The notes below the pieces were generated by a model. That model was not told where the DNA came from. It did not search any database and was given only the letters and a program-made list of their open reading frames with translations. This document shows, one piece after another, positions 1 through 9,112 of a stretch of 64,000 nucleotides of DNA; the first letter of the stretch is position 1, and every line of letters starts with the position of its first letter. The translations under genes were made by a program, and so were the position numbers. The stretch comes from Halieaceae bacterium (lineage in GTDB: Bacteria; Pseudomonadota; Gammaproteobacteria; Pseudomonadales; Halieaceae): positions 1-64,000 of the forward strand of contig CACNSR010000008.1 of the NCBI GenBank assembly GCA_902623175.1, in the 5' to 3' direction.

Positions 1-143
1 AAGCGCCAATTTTTGCAAGATCAAAATGCCGCGGGATGACAACAACAGTGATTGCTGACTAAATAATGAAAAATATTCTCCTTATTCTTGCTCCCTTTCG
101 TATGATTAGCGCGATTATCCAATTTTGAGCTAGAGCGCTGCAG
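1..143. other. Leader region of the first gene
   Basis: AT-rich non-coding DNA upstream of the nuclease-like gene. I see no convincing Shine-Dalgarno sequence directly before the ATG at 144 and no complete gene. A sigma70-like promoter is possible in the AT-rich stretch around 60-120, but I cannot assign boxes with confidence. Confidence 0.4.
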
Positions 144-1010
144 ATGCCGAACATAAAGAAGGATGGGACACCAACCAAAAGGCACAGAGGCATTTATACC
201 CCCGAGAACCCAAATCCCTACGAGCTTTCTCGAAGTCGAATAGACAACTTTCTAAAATGCAAAGCTCTTTTCTGGCTAGAGCAAGTAAGAGGAGTGAAGC
301 AGCCCAAGCTTCCAAGCTTCACACTCAACACCACCACTGACGTCTTGCTGAAAAGGGACGCGGACAGGGCTAGGGGCAAATCATCCCTACCAATATGGGA
401 GGCTCACGGGCTTGGTCATCTAATCCCCTATCAGCATGAGCATTTGGAGAAGTGGACTAACTCTATGCATTTCGGGTTGGACGATACGTATTTCAACTGC
501 GTCCACGAGGAGACGAACATTAAGCTAGGCGGAGGTATTGATGACATCTTTCTTAACAAGGAAACAGGCCAAGTTCATATCGTTGATTATAAGAGTGAAG
601 CGCAAGGAGCGGATTGGCCCAATACTGCGGAAATCAGGCCTTCGTCTTTAGACGCACCACATAAGATTTCATACAAGCGCCAAATGGACATGTATATTTG
701 GATTGCTCGACAAAAGGGCCTACGTGTCTCAGATACAGGCTACTTTCTTTATGTGAATGCCATGCACAAGGGAAGAGACGGAATGCTGATCGACGAGGAC
801 CCGGGGAAAGCTTGGATGGAATTCGCCACGAAAATCATTCCTTACGAAGCTGATACCAGTTGGGTAGAGCCCGTACTTTTTGAGATTAAAGACTTGTTAG
901 AGAACCAAAAGACTTGCCCCGAATTTACAATAGAGCCAACTGAAAACGCACCCTATGGCTCTGAAAATGGACGATTTTTACTGGAGGCAATAGAAGCCCT
1001 TGGCAGGTAG
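144..1010 (+). CDS. PD-(D/E)XK nuclease superfamily protein (RecB/Cas4-like)
   Basis: A 288-residue protein with the ordered motifs of the RecB/Cas4-like branch of PD-(D/E)XK nucleases. Near the N-terminus is LSRSRIDNFLKCKALFWL, matching the usual 'LS.S.i..fl.CP..f.l' entry helix. In the middle is GGGIDDIF, supplying the motif II Asp, followed by VHIVDYKS, the D-x-K core on the next strand. After that comes YKRQMDMYIW, the Q-x-x-x-Y helix. These residues would bind the metal and cut DNA. I see no helicase domain and no four-cysteine iron-sulphur cluster, so it is a stand-alone domain, as in phage, repair or defence proteins. It stands alone on the + strand, about 350 bp before the tRNA-Val gene. 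The fold is well supported. The biological role is not known. Confidence 0.75.
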   Translation: MPNIKKDGTPTKRHRGIYTPENPNPYELSRSRIDNFLKCKALFWLEQVRGVKQPKLPSFTLNTTTDVLLKRDADRARGKSSLPIWEAHGLGHLIPYQHEHLEKWTNSMHFGLDDTYFNCVHEETNIKLGGGIDDIFLNKETGQVHIVDYKSEAQGADWPNTAEIRPSSLDAPHKISYKRQMDMYIWIARQKGLRVSDTGYFLYVNAMHKGRDGMLIDEDPGKAWMEFATKIIPYEADTSWVEPVLFEIKDLLENQKTCPEFTIEPTENAPYGSENGRFLLEAIEALGR

Positions 1011-1358
1011 ACCTGACTGTTCCAAGCGCAAAACTAGAGACATGCAGGTGAGGAGAGTAAAGCAAGTTCTCAAAGATGTCGGTTTCTTATTTCTACCCTC
1101 CGCGAATTAGTAGCCAAAGGCAGGACAGAAACTACAAAAAAGTTCAGTAAACATACAAGTCTGTCCGCACAGCAGTCAGAAAAGGCGGGAAATTTTGAAA
1201 ACCAAGCAGGCCAAGCTACACTAACCCGACTTCCCACTGATAGTTTAGGCGGGATATGTTTTTGTTTGGTTGAGAGTCATATGGGGATCACTGTTTTTAA
1301 GCAAAAAGCGCTGTGAGACGGAACGCCGAAAGCCTCATAGATACAGCATCTCAGAATT
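1011..1358. other. Intergenic region before tRNA-Val
   Basis: About 350 bp with no supported gene. It must hold the tRNA promoter, but I could not pick out convincing -35 and -10 boxes. No terminator hairpin was found after the nuclease-like gene. Confidence 0.4.
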
Positions 1359-1435
<77 letters not shown>

Positions 1436-1538
1436 AAATAGATATAAGTCATCGATTTATCTGAAATCGCACCAGCCACGGTAGACAAAAACCGCCCAAT
1501 TTAGGGTATTGATCTACTAGCGATGAACGGAGGTCTAT

Positions 1539-1766
1539 GTGACTACCTCTCGAGAAGTAACAGAGGCTTGGATCGCCTCTAAAGAGCACTGTGCCGGCTC
1601 ACTGGGCCGCATTCAATTTCTACTCTCGATACCAGTTTTAATGTGTCCACGCGTCTCTTGGTGCGACTGTAAGCATGAACTTTTATATCCTGAATTTGTC
1701 TTAAAATGCAGGAAAGTAACGAAAGAACCTCAATGTAATAAACCTGACCTACCATGCTATACCTAA
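1539..1766 (+). other. Dubious 75-codon open frame behind the tRNA
   Basis: It starts at GTG 1539, preceded by GGAGG at a good distance. The frame runs through the repeat fragment at 1645-1665, and the protein has an odd composition, with seven cysteines in 75 residues and no domain I know. The N-terminal stretch VTEAWIASKEHCAGSLGRI faintly resembles the start of a tyrosine-recombinase core-binding domain, but that is a guess. I think it is more likely chance or a decayed remnant than a working gene. Confidence 0.2.
1645..1665 (+). repeat. Fragment of the tRNA-Val-linked repeat (left arm only)
   Basis: These 21 bases match the first 21 bases of the copy at 37488 with one mismatch. Only the left arm is present. 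The tRNA-like 3' half that follows in the fuller copies is missing here. It lies about 210 bp downstream of the intact tRNA-Val, in the same orientation as all the other copies. Confidence 0.6.
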
Positions 1767-1935
1767 AAATAAAAAACAGTATCCGACTTCACAGTCGCCC
1801 GCCTCCCTTAAAATGTCGCTTATATCCCACATCCCGGCACCATTTAGGTACCGGACAGGGCAGCATCTCCGCTACTGATGCGGTGATGACTCAATTTCAT
1901 CTTTAACCACTTTTAGTTAATAGGGAGGGATCTCT

Positions 1936-2850
1936 ATGATTCAGGTCGAAAACCTGACGCGCCGGTATGGCGATTTCATCGCCGTGGACGATGTGAGCTT
2001 TGAAATCGGCCGCGGTGAGATCGTGGGTCTGCTTGGTCATAACGGCGCCGGCAAGACAACCATCATGAAAATGCTGACCGGCTTTCTCGAACCCACCGGC
2101 GGAACCATAAATATCGACGGCCTGCTCATCGGCCGGGACACCACAACCATCCAGTCAAGAATCGGCTACCTTCCGGAAAACTGTCCGATCTGGCCTGAGA
2201 TGACAGTCATCGATTATCTGGATTATCAGGCCATTCTGCATGGTCTTTCCGACAATCAGCGTAGAAGCGCCATCGCTAGGGCGATCCGCCGCACGGCGCT
2301 GAAGGAAAAGGCCACTTCCCCCATCCAGACCCTGTCCAGGGGTTATCGCCAGCGTGTTGGCGTGGCCCAGGCCATCCTCCATAAGCCTGACATCGTCATC
2401 CTCGACGAACCCACCAATGGGCTCGACCCAACCCAGATTCGCCAGATGCGAGATCTGATCCGCGAGCTGGCCCAAACCGCAACGGTCGTTGTGTCTACCC
2501 ACATCCTGCAGGAAGTTCAGGCGGTGTGCGAGCGGGTGCTGATCCTGCGTGCCGGCCGCCTAGCAGTGGATTCGCGGCTTCACGAACTCCAGCGTGACGG
2601 TGCTCTGCTGGTGGCGGTGGATGGGGATGGGGAAAGGACCTTGCATGCAGTCGATGGCGTAGAAAAAGTATCCGAGCTGGAGTCCTCTGACGGCCAACGA
2701 CGTTACCGGGTGCAGGCACAACCAGGAAGTGCACCTCGCGTCGCTCAGGCTGTCATGAACGCTGGACTTGCACTGCACGAGCTCACTCCTGAGCGTCATG
2801 ACCTGGAAACAGTATTCACCTCGATCAACGAGGAGGTAAATCATGGCTGA
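1936..2850 (+). CDS. ABC transporter ATP-binding protein (GldA-type)
   Basis: A 304-residue cytoplasmic ATPase that would power the membrane protein encoded next. It has Walker A GHNGAGKTT (K40), a signature-like LSRGYRQR from residue 133, Walker B VILDEPTNGLDP (D157, E158) and an H-loop STHILQEV. The LSRGYRQR form of the signature and the roughly 300-residue length are typical of ABC-2 exporters of the gliding-motility GldA or NatA/CcmA type. The start is fixed by GGGAGG about 8 bp upstream. The last 8 bp overlap the permease gene, so translation is probably coupled. Codon use in this operon is visibly more GC-rich than in the flanking DNA. The substrate is unknown. In gammaproteobacteria these proteins are not evidence for gliding. 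Confidence 0.93.
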   Translation: MIQVENLTRRYGDFIAVDDVSFEIGRGEIVGLLGHNGAGKTTIMKMLTGFLEPTGGTINIDGLLIGRDTTTIQSRIGYLPENCPIWPEMTVIDYLDYQAILHGLSDNQRRSAIARAIRRTALKEKATSPIQTLSRGYRQRVGVAQAILHKPDIVILDEPTNGLDPTQIRQMRDLIRELAQTATVVVSTHILQEVQAVCERVLILRAGRLAVDSRLHELQRDGALLVAVDGDGERTLHAVDGVEKVSELESSDGQRRYRVQAQPGSAPRVAQAVMNAGLALHELTPERHDLETVFTSINEEVNHG

Positions 2851-5743
2851 TCACTTTTCGACCACAAGGTCTGTCGCCCGCAAGGAGTTCCGGGGCTTCT
2901 TCGCCACACCCGCGGCCTATCTCTTTCTGGGCGCTTTTCTGGCAGTGACACTTTTCGTCTTCTTCTGGATAGAGACCTTCTTTGCTCGCAACATCGCCGA
3001 TGTACGCCCTTTGTTCCAGTGGCTGCCGCTACTGTTGATCTTTTTGGTGGCGGCGCTGGTCATGCGGGCCTGGTCGGAAGAGCGCAGGGCCGGCACCCTG
3101 GAAAGCCTGCTCACCGCACCGGTCAGTTCACTGCAATTGATACTAGGCAAGTTCGCCGCCGCCCTGGGATTGGTGGCCCTGGCGCTTGCCCTGACCCTGC
3201 CACTGCCGGTGACGGTCTCCCTGCTGGGGCCATTGGACTGGGGTCCGGTGGTCGGCGGTTATATCGCAACGCTGTTTCTGGCGGCGGCCTACGTGGCCAT
3301 CGGCCTCTACATGAGTGGCCGCACCGACAATCCCATCGTCGCCCTGATCCTCACCACCATGGTCTGTGGACTCTTCTATCTGATCGGCTCTAGCACATTG
3401 ACGAACCTATTCGGCCATGAGATCGGCGGCCTGCTCGCTCTGATCGGTACCGGCACCCGCTTCGAGTCGATCACCCGCGGTGTGCTCGACCTGCGCGATC
3501 TTTATTACTATCTCTCTATCGTCGGCGTGTTCCTGACCCTCAACCTGTTCTCACTCGAGCGGCTGCGTTGGGCAGGCAATCCCATCAGCCCGCGGCATCG
3601 CCTTTGGGGCTGGGCCGTGGGACTAGCGGCGGCCAATTTCATCGCCGCCAACCTCTGGCTCAATCCCATCAGCTGGGCCCGCGCGGATATTACTGCGGAA
3701 CAGCAGTACAGCCTCTCCGAAGCCACCGAGAACCAGCTCGCGGCGCTGCAGGAGCCACTGCTGATCCGCGGCTACTTCTCGGCCAAGACCCATCCCCTGC
3801 TGGCGCCGCTGGTACCAAGGATCAAGGATCTTCTCGAGGAGTATGCGGTAGCCAGCAATGGCAGCGCCCAGATCGAGATTGTCGATCCCACCCGTGACCG
3901 CGAAGCCGAAGAGGAGGCGGCATCGCGTTATGGTATACAGCCGGTCCCCTTCCAGACCGCCGACCGTTACCAGGCGGCCGTGGTCAGCTCCTATTTCGAC
4001 CTGGTGATCGCTTATGGCGACCAGTATGAAACCCTGGGCTTTCGCGACCTAATCGAGGTAAAGGCGCGAGGTGAGCGAGACCTTGATGTCGTGCTTAAGA
4101 ACCCGGAATACGCCATCACCCGTGCTATTCGCAAGGTGGCGGGCAGCTACCGTGCCGGCGGCAATCCCTTCGAGTCGCTGCAACACCCGGTGACATTCAA
4201 AGGTTATATGTCACCCGACGAGCAGCTGCCGGAAACCTTGCGTGAGCTGCGTAGCGATCTCAACGGACTGCTCGACGATCTAAAAAAACAGGCGGGCAGC
4301 AAGCTGAGCGTCCAGTTTGCTGACCCTGACGCAGATGGCAGGAAGCTCGCCGCCGAACTCGAACAGCAGTACGGTTTCGGACCGCAGATCGCCAGCCTGT
4401 TCGACCCCGAGCCCTTCTGGTTCTATATGGTGTTGGAAAACGATGGCGAAGCCTTGCAAGTGCCGCTACCAGAGACCTTGGACAAGACGTCCTTGGAGCG
4501 TTCCCTGCATGCGGCCTTGCAGCGACTGATCCCCGGAGCGCTGAAGACCGTCGCCCTCATCAAACCCCAGGCCTTCGGTCCAGGCGGTCAACGCTATGGT
4601 GACCTAGAGGAAGTGCTCGGCGAAAACGTGCGCATCAAGGAGCACGACCTGAAAAGCGGCCAAGCGCCCGAGGATGCCGACCTGCTGTTGGTGATGGCGC
4701 CGAAAGAGCTTGATGAGAAGCAGCGCTTCGCCATCGACCAGTTTCTGATGCAGGGCGGTAGCGTTGTTCTTGCCTCCTCATCCTTCGATGTGCAGGCCAG
4801 CGGCACACTGAGTGCCAGCAAGCAGGAATCCGGCCTCGATGAATGGCTCACCCACCAAGGTATCGATATTGATGAGACGATGGTGCTGGATCCGCAAAAC
4901 GCGGCATTGCCGGTTCCGACTCAGCGTTACATTGGTGGCTTGGCCCTGCCCGAGATCCGCATGCTGCCCTATCCCCATTTCCCGGACCTGCGCGGCGACA
5001 ACCTGAATCCGGGCAATCCCATCACCGCCTCGCTGGGACAATTAACTCTTAATTGGGCCTCACCGATCCAGGTGGACGCGGACAAAAACAAGGAACGCCA
5101 GGTTATCGAGCTGCTGCACAGCTCCGAAAACAGCTGGACCTCGGACAGCCTGAACCTGGTGCCCGACTACCGCGCCCATCCGGATACAGGTTTCGCCGTC
5201 AGCGGCGAGCGTAAGGCCCACCTGCTGGCCATCGCCATCGAGGGACGCTTCAATTCGTTCTACCAGGGCAAGGAGTCTCCACTGGCCAAAGCGGAGGAAA
5301 GCGGTGGTGAGGCATCCTACGAGGGTGGTGAGGACAAGGATGGTTCAGATCAAACGGAGAAAAAAGAGGCTGAGCAAAACATCACCGGAGTGATCGAACG
5401 CTCGCCGGATTCGGCGCGTCTTATCTTGGTGTCGAGCAACACTTTCGCCTCCAACGCCGCCATCGACCTTGCATCCCAGGGCATCAATACCCTGTACACC
5501 AAACCGCTGGCCTTTTTGCAGAACGCCATCGACTGGTCGTTGGAGGACCGTGGGTTGCTTATGTTGCGCGGTCGCACACAACTGGCTCGCACCCTCGATC
5601 CTATGCCAGATGGCGAGCAACAGGTCTGGGAGTGGGGCAACTACGGTCTGGCTTTGCTCGGTCTCCTGGCCATATGGGGCTGGCGCCGCCGGGTAGCGGC
5701 TTCTGACGCACAGGGCTACAACGCAGTATTAGCGGAGGTCTGA
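2843..5743 (+). CDS. Fused ABC-2 permease and GldG-like auxiliary protein
   Basis: A 966-residue inner-membrane protein fusing two parts that are separate genes (gldF, gldG) in Bacteroidetes. Residues 1-240 are an ABC-2 permease with about six hydrophobic helices, including the RAWSEERRAGTLESLL segment typical of these permeases. After a short linker and one more helix (about 255-280), residues 285-930 form a large extracytoplasmic GldG/ABC-auxiliary region with repeated 'L..L..ysa....I...DP..d' motifs. A final helix (LALLGLLAIWGW) and an arginine cluster close the protein. Near residues 810-850 is an acidic, low-complexity insert. It overlaps the ATPase gene by 8 bp, and the DUF4340 gene starts one base after its stop, so the three form one operon. 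The export substrate cannot be told from sequence. Confidence 0.9.
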   Translation: MADHFSTTRSVARKEFRGFFATPAAYLFLGAFLAVTLFVFFWIETFFARNIADVRPLFQWLPLLLIFLVAALVMRAWSEERRAGTLESLLTAPVSSLQLILGKFAAALGLVALALALTLPLPVTVSLLGPLDWGPVVGGYIATLFLAAAYVAIGLYMSGRTDNPIVALILTTMVCGLFYLIGSSTLTNLFGHEIGGLLALIGTGTRFESITRGVLDLRDLYYYLSIVGVFLTLNLFSLERLRWAGNPISPRHRLWGWAVGLAAANFIAANLWLNPISWARADITAEQQYSLSEATENQLAALQEPLLIRGYFSAKTHPLLAPLVPRIKDLLEEYAVASNGSAQIEIVDPTRDREAEEEAASRYGIQPVPFQTADRYQAAVVSSYFDLVIAYGDQYETLGFRDLIEVKARGERDLDVVLKNPEYAITRAIRKVAGSYRAGGNPFESLQHPVTFKGYMSPDEQLPETLRELRSDLNGLLDDLKKQAGSKLSVQFADPDADGRKLAAELEQQYGFGPQIASLFDPEPFWFYMVLENDGEALQVPLPETLDKTSLERSLHAALQRLIPGALKTVALIKPQAFGPGGQRYGDLEEVLGENVRIKEHDLKSGQAPEDADLLLVMAPKELDEKQRFAIDQFLMQGGSVVLASSSFDVQASGTLSASKQESGLDEWLTHQGIDIDETMVLDPQNAALPVPTQRYIGGLALPEIRMLPYPHFPDLRGDNLNPGNPITASLGQLTLNWASPIQVDADKNKERQVIELLHSSENSWTSDSLNLVPDYRAHPDTGFAVSGERKAHLLAIAIEGRFNSFYQGKESPLAKAEESGGEASYEGGEDKDGSDQTEKKEAEQNITGVIERSPDSARLILVSSNTFASNAAIDLASQGINTLYTKPLAFLQNAIDWSLEDRGLLMLRGRTQLARTLDPMPDGEQQVWEWGNYGLALLGLLAIWGWRRRVAASDAQGYNAVLAEV

Positions 5744-5744
5744 T

Positions 5745-6758
5745 ATGAACAAGACAATCAAAATACTGACTGTCTTGCTTGCCGCCCAGCTGCTGCTGGC
5801 GGTTGGAGTCGGCTTGACCGACCGCGGTATTACGGTCACGAATGAGCCCGTCGCACTGGTCAGCTTTGATACGGAAAAGATCGACCGCATCAGCCTGGAC
5901 GGACCGGAAGATGCTAAAGTGACTCTGTCAAAGAACGACGGCGACTGGGTGTTGCCGGACTTGGGTGAATTCCCAGCCAATAACAACAAGGTGAACCAAC
6001 TCTTAGAGCGGCTCGAAGCCCTGCGTTCCAACACGCCGTTAGCCACCAGCGCCGGCGCACGAGAGCGTTTCAAGGTGAGCGACGAGCAGTTCGAACGCCG
6101 CATCACACTGTCTGAGGGCAACGATGCAGTCGCCAGGCTCTTCCTGGGCAGCTCACCTGGCATACGGCTCATTCACGCCCGCAATGAAGCCAGTGACGCC
6201 ATCCATGCAGTCAAGATGGCAGAGTTCGATGTGCCTGTAAAAACGTCGGATTGGGAAGATAAGTCCATCCTAACTTTACCGAAAACGCGAATCACTGCCA
6301 TCAAAGTCAATGGCCTGCACCTCCAGCGTAATACCCTGGCAGCAGACAGCGACAAAGCGAACGACGACTCGAGCCAATCACCGACATGGCAAGCCTACGG
6401 ACTGGCTGAAGGCAAGCAGCTGGAGACGAGTGCGGTAGACAAATTGGCAGGCCTGCTAGCGGATCTTCGATTCGAGAAGGTAATGGGGCATGAAATCAAG
6501 GACGAATACGGTCTGGAAGAACCTGTGCTGGAGCTGTCCCTGACCCCGCGTGGGGGCGAGAGGGTGACATACCGCGTGGGTAAAGCCAAGGACAGGGAGG
6601 AGTACACACTAAAGCTCTCCACTCGACCGGAATATTTCCGGCTGGTCAGTTACAAGACCAAGCCGCTGATTGAAGCCGCCAGCCTAGAGGAGCTGACGGA
6701 AAGGTCACCGCAGTCGGGCGAAGAAGCAGTGTCATCAAAGAAGCCCCCTGACTCTTGA
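5745..6758 (+). CDS. DUF4340 domain protein, partner of the Gld-type ABC system
   Basis: 337 residues with an N-terminal membrane anchor (about residues 6-25, ILTVLLAAQLLLAVGVGL) and a long extracytoplasmic body of the DUF4340 type. Recurrent pieces include 'V.L.k.dg.Wvlp....ypA....v..ll..L..l' and 'YRVGKA' with strand-like surroundings. DUF4340 proteins are regularly encoded next to GldA/GldFG-like genes and are thought to act with them on the outer side of the inner membrane. Their exact function is not established. It begins one base after the permease stop codon. No clear terminator follows. The next 170 bp lead into the tRNA-linked repeat at 6929. Confidence 0.85.
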   Translation: MNKTIKILTVLLAAQLLLAVGVGLTDRGITVTNEPVALVSFDTEKIDRISLDGPEDAKVTLSKNDGDWVLPDLGEFPANNNKVNQLLERLEALRSNTPLATSAGARERFKVSDEQFERRITLSEGNDAVARLFLGSSPGIRLIHARNEASDAIHAVKMAEFDVPVKTSDWEDKSILTLPKTRITAIKVNGLHLQRNTLAADSDKANDDSSQSPTWQAYGLAEGKQLETSAVDKLAGLLADLRFEKVMGHEIKDEYGLEEPVLELSLTPRGGERVTYRVGKAKDREEYTLKLSTRPEYFRLVSYKTKPLIEAASLEELTERSPQSGEEAVSSKKPPDS

Positions 6759-6928
6759 TCATGGTAGGGGCAGGCTGGCTTCGTTGCAGAAGCCGGTCGG
6801 ACCCTGCGATTTACCCACCTACCTGCCATCGCTCTAACGCGCGACAACCGACCACCCCGATTTCGCCGCGTCGAGGTACCGGAAAAAGGCGAGTTGATCT
6901 ATGGCTTTGCTCGTGCCAGTCTGGCAAC

Positions 6929-7089
6929 GTCCATGCGTGTCTTGGCGCGGCCAATCGGCCTCCACATGGCAGAGGTCGGCGGTTCTAATCCGGCTGGCCC
7001 TGCCAAGTTTTAAGCCTCTGTTTTTATTTTTCCAAAATCGTGCGTTTTGGCGTGTTTCTATGCGGGGACACTACCGCAGAAAGGTAGTG
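6929..7089 (+). repeat. tRNA-Val-linked repeat, full copy with right-flank hairpin
   Basis: The left arm (6929-6958) ends with the self-complementary GGCCAATCGGCC. It is followed by a decayed tRNA-Val 3' half (about 6959-7005) that keeps ACATGG.AGAGGTCGGCGGTT and ends in TGCCA. Next comes a right flank (7006-7089) shared with the copy at 37488. It holds T-rich DNA and then CACTACC-(7 nt)-GGTAGTG, a perfect 7-bp hairpin at 7069-7089. The 5' half of a tRNA is absent, so it cannot be a working tRNA. It separates the ABC operon from the peptidase/TonB module. Confidence 0.85.
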
Positions 7090-7099
7090 ATCGGACTTG

Positions 7100-9001
7100 T
7101 CACTGCCTAGCCCCCTTCTGGACCATAATGGGCAACGCTAGGTGGGAGGGGCTCGCCGTCGATCTATAGATGCTCTGCACCGCCTTACGATAATCACCAG
7201 CATCCGCCTGGTATATATCCATGAATTGTTGTGGATTCCGATCATAGGCAGGGAACCAAGAACTGTGCACTTGCACCATGATTCGATGCCCTTTTTTGAA
7301 GGTATGGAACTTGTCCCATATATGGAATGAGAGAGGCGTCACTTGATTAGGCTGTAATGGCTCAGGGTTAGCAAAACTATTGCGGTACTTGGCCCGCATC
7401 ACCTCCACACCCAATAACATTTGGTAGCCGCCCATAGGCACCGAGGCTGTACTTGACGCTGGCGCAACGTAATCTCCCGGGTGGACATCTATCAACTTCA
7501 CAAAAAAATCAGCATCTGTTCCGGTGCTGGATACAAATAAATTAGCCAATATGGGCCCAGCGATGGTGATGTCCTCAGTTAACACCTCAGACTCATAAAC
7601 CAGAACATCAGTGCGTGTTGAGGTTAGTCGCTGATCTTCAATCATCCACGTATGACCCGGGAACCCAACAGAGATGTCAGTTGTGAAGGGCACAGGCTTG
7701 TTGGGGTCGCTGACGTATTCGTCATTGCCAATCATCTGGGCGTCCGGCTCATCAAACGACAGCCTCCCTCCCGAGTGAAAATAAAGTTTTCTGACCTCGA
7801 CATCCGGCGGCGGCCACTGATCAAAGTTGCGCCATCGATTTCGGCCAGTTTCGAAGACGATAGCCTCTGGAGGATTCCAGTCGCCCCCTCCCTTCAAGTG
7901 ATACCTGAAAAATGGAGTCACAATATGTTTTTTAAAATAATCAGATGTCTCGCTGCCAAACTGAATGTCGCCAAGTGACGAGCCACGCTCCCTATGCCAT
8001 GCGCCGTGCTTCCAAGGCCCGGATACAAAGGTGCTCTGATTGACGGGGTTTCTCCGCTCTATTTCTTGATAGATCGATACAGGGCCATAGAAATCTTCGG
8101 CGTCGAACCAGCCAGCAACGTTTAAAATGGGGTGCTCTATGTTGTCCAAGTACTGCAGGACATTCCGTCGCTGCCAGTACTCGTCATAGTTGGGGTGCTC
8201 GATAAAACCCTCCCAACCGGGAACCCCTCCGCCAAAAAACTTCTTATTCAGGTCAGAAGTCGGACCGGCATTGAGGAAGAATTCGTAACCCCAGGGCGTA
8301 CCGTAATCAAATGGCTCAGGCTGCACTTGCGTTGGTTTGCTCCGCTCCTGTGCCGCATAGTTCATCCACGCAAAGGCATAAGTCAGCCTAAAAGCACCGT
8401 TGTGATGCCAGTCATCTCCAATAAACATGTCGGAAGGCGATGCTTGCGGAGAGGACGCTTTAAGCGCCGGATGGGCGTCAATCATGCCCTGTACAGTCGT
8501 CCACCCTGCGTAAGACACACCCCATTGACCGACGCGCCCATTATGGTCATCCAGATTCTCGAGCAACCAATCAATTGTGTCGTAGGCATCAGTGCTTTCA
8601 TCCGTAGACATAGCGCCGGAACCTTTCTGCCTATTGACTCGAAGTACCTCAAATTGGCCCTCTGACTTGTATGTGCCGCGGAGATCCTGACTGACAAATA
8701 TGTAGCCTTCAGCAAGCATTTCCAGAGATGGCGCCAATTTGGCTGGCGCCACATAGTCTTCGCCATATGCACCAATCGAGTAAGGGGTTCGATAAAGCAA
8801 AATTGGATAGCGCTGCGTGCGGTTCTTGGGCGTGTAGATCGCCGTAAGTAGCTTGACGCCATCCCTCATCGGGATCATCACCTCAGTTTTGTCGTAGTGC
8901 TCCTTGACGTCAAATGACTCTGCGCTATTTTCGGCAGCAAGGAGTATTGGCGCGGTCATCGCGAACGCCACGAGAACTATCTGGAAAACGAGTGATTTCA
9001 T
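7100..9001 (-). CDS. CocE/NonD-family serine hydrolase (X-Pro dipeptidyl-peptidase-like)
   Basis: An exported alpha/beta hydrolase of the S15/CocE family. It carries VGQWGVSYAGW with the nucleophile Ser (S163 from the ATG chosen here), AGWFDAEDF with the expected catalytic Asp, and SGPWKHGAW with the His. The C-terminal 200 residues form the jelly-roll domain of this family, including GTDADFFVKLIDVHPGDY. The ATG at 9001 starts a clean signal peptide ending near ILLAA. A TTG at 9031 in the same frame would add ten residues and is less likely. Family members cleave X-Pro peptides, acyl esters or beta-lactam-type amides. The neighbouring S9 peptidase makes peptide use the likeliest job. The stop lies 11 bp from the hairpin of the repeat at 6929. 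Confidence 0.88.
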   Translation of the reverse strand: MKSLVFQIVLVAFAMTAPILLAAENSAESFDVKEHYDKTEVMIPMRDGVKLLTAIYTPKNRTQRYPILLYRTPYSIGAYGEDYVAPAKLAPSLEMLAEGYIFVSQDLRGTYKSEGQFEVLRVNRQKGSGAMSTDESTDAYDTIDWLLENLDDHNGRVGQWGVSYAGWTTVQGMIDAHPALKASSPQASPSDMFIGDDWHHNGAFRLTYAFAWMNYAAQERSKPTQVQPEPFDYGTPWGYEFFLNAGPTSDLNKKFFGGGVPGWEGFIEHPNYDEYWQRRNVLQYLDNIEHPILNVAGWFDAEDFYGPVSIYQEIERRNPVNQSTFVSGPWKHGAWHRERGSSLGDIQFGSETSDYFKKHIVTPFFRYHLKGGGDWNPPEAIVFETGRNRWRNFDQWPPPDVEVRKLYFHSGGRLSFDEPDAQMIGNDEYVSDPNKPVPFTTDISVGFPGHTWMIEDQRLTSTRTDVLVYESEVLTEDITIAGPILANLFVSSTGTDADFFVKLIDVHPGDYVAPASSTASVPMGGYQMLLGVEVMRAKYRNSFANPEPLQPNQVTPLSFHIWDKFHTFKKGHRIMVQVHSSWFPAYDRNPQQFMDIYQADAGDYRKAVQSIYRSTASPSHLALPIMVQKGARQ

Positions 9002-9112
9002 TTGCAACTTTGGCACCAGCGTTATGATCAAACTCAGACAATGTAGCCGTATATCTGTTAAATGGCCGGCCGTGAAACTGTCGCCTTCAGCTGTTCACTG
9101 ATCAGCGACGAC

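Larger units (their letters stand above)
1436..1935. other. 500-bp region behind tRNA-Val
   Basis: It holds a dubious short open frame (1539-1766) and a 21-bp fragment of the dispersed repeat (1645-1665). The last 20 bp before the ABC gene carry a strong ribosome-binding site, GGGAGG. No integrase gene is present, although this is where one would sit if an intact tRNA-targeting island followed. Confidence 0.5.

Noticed and set aside
6929-7005. tRNA-like 3' half read as a working tRNA gene (also at 23150, 37488, 48229)
   Set aside because: The 5' acceptor strand and D-arm are absent and replaced by the common left arm. Only the anticodon loop to CCA portion matches tRNA-Val, so no complete cloverleaf forms.
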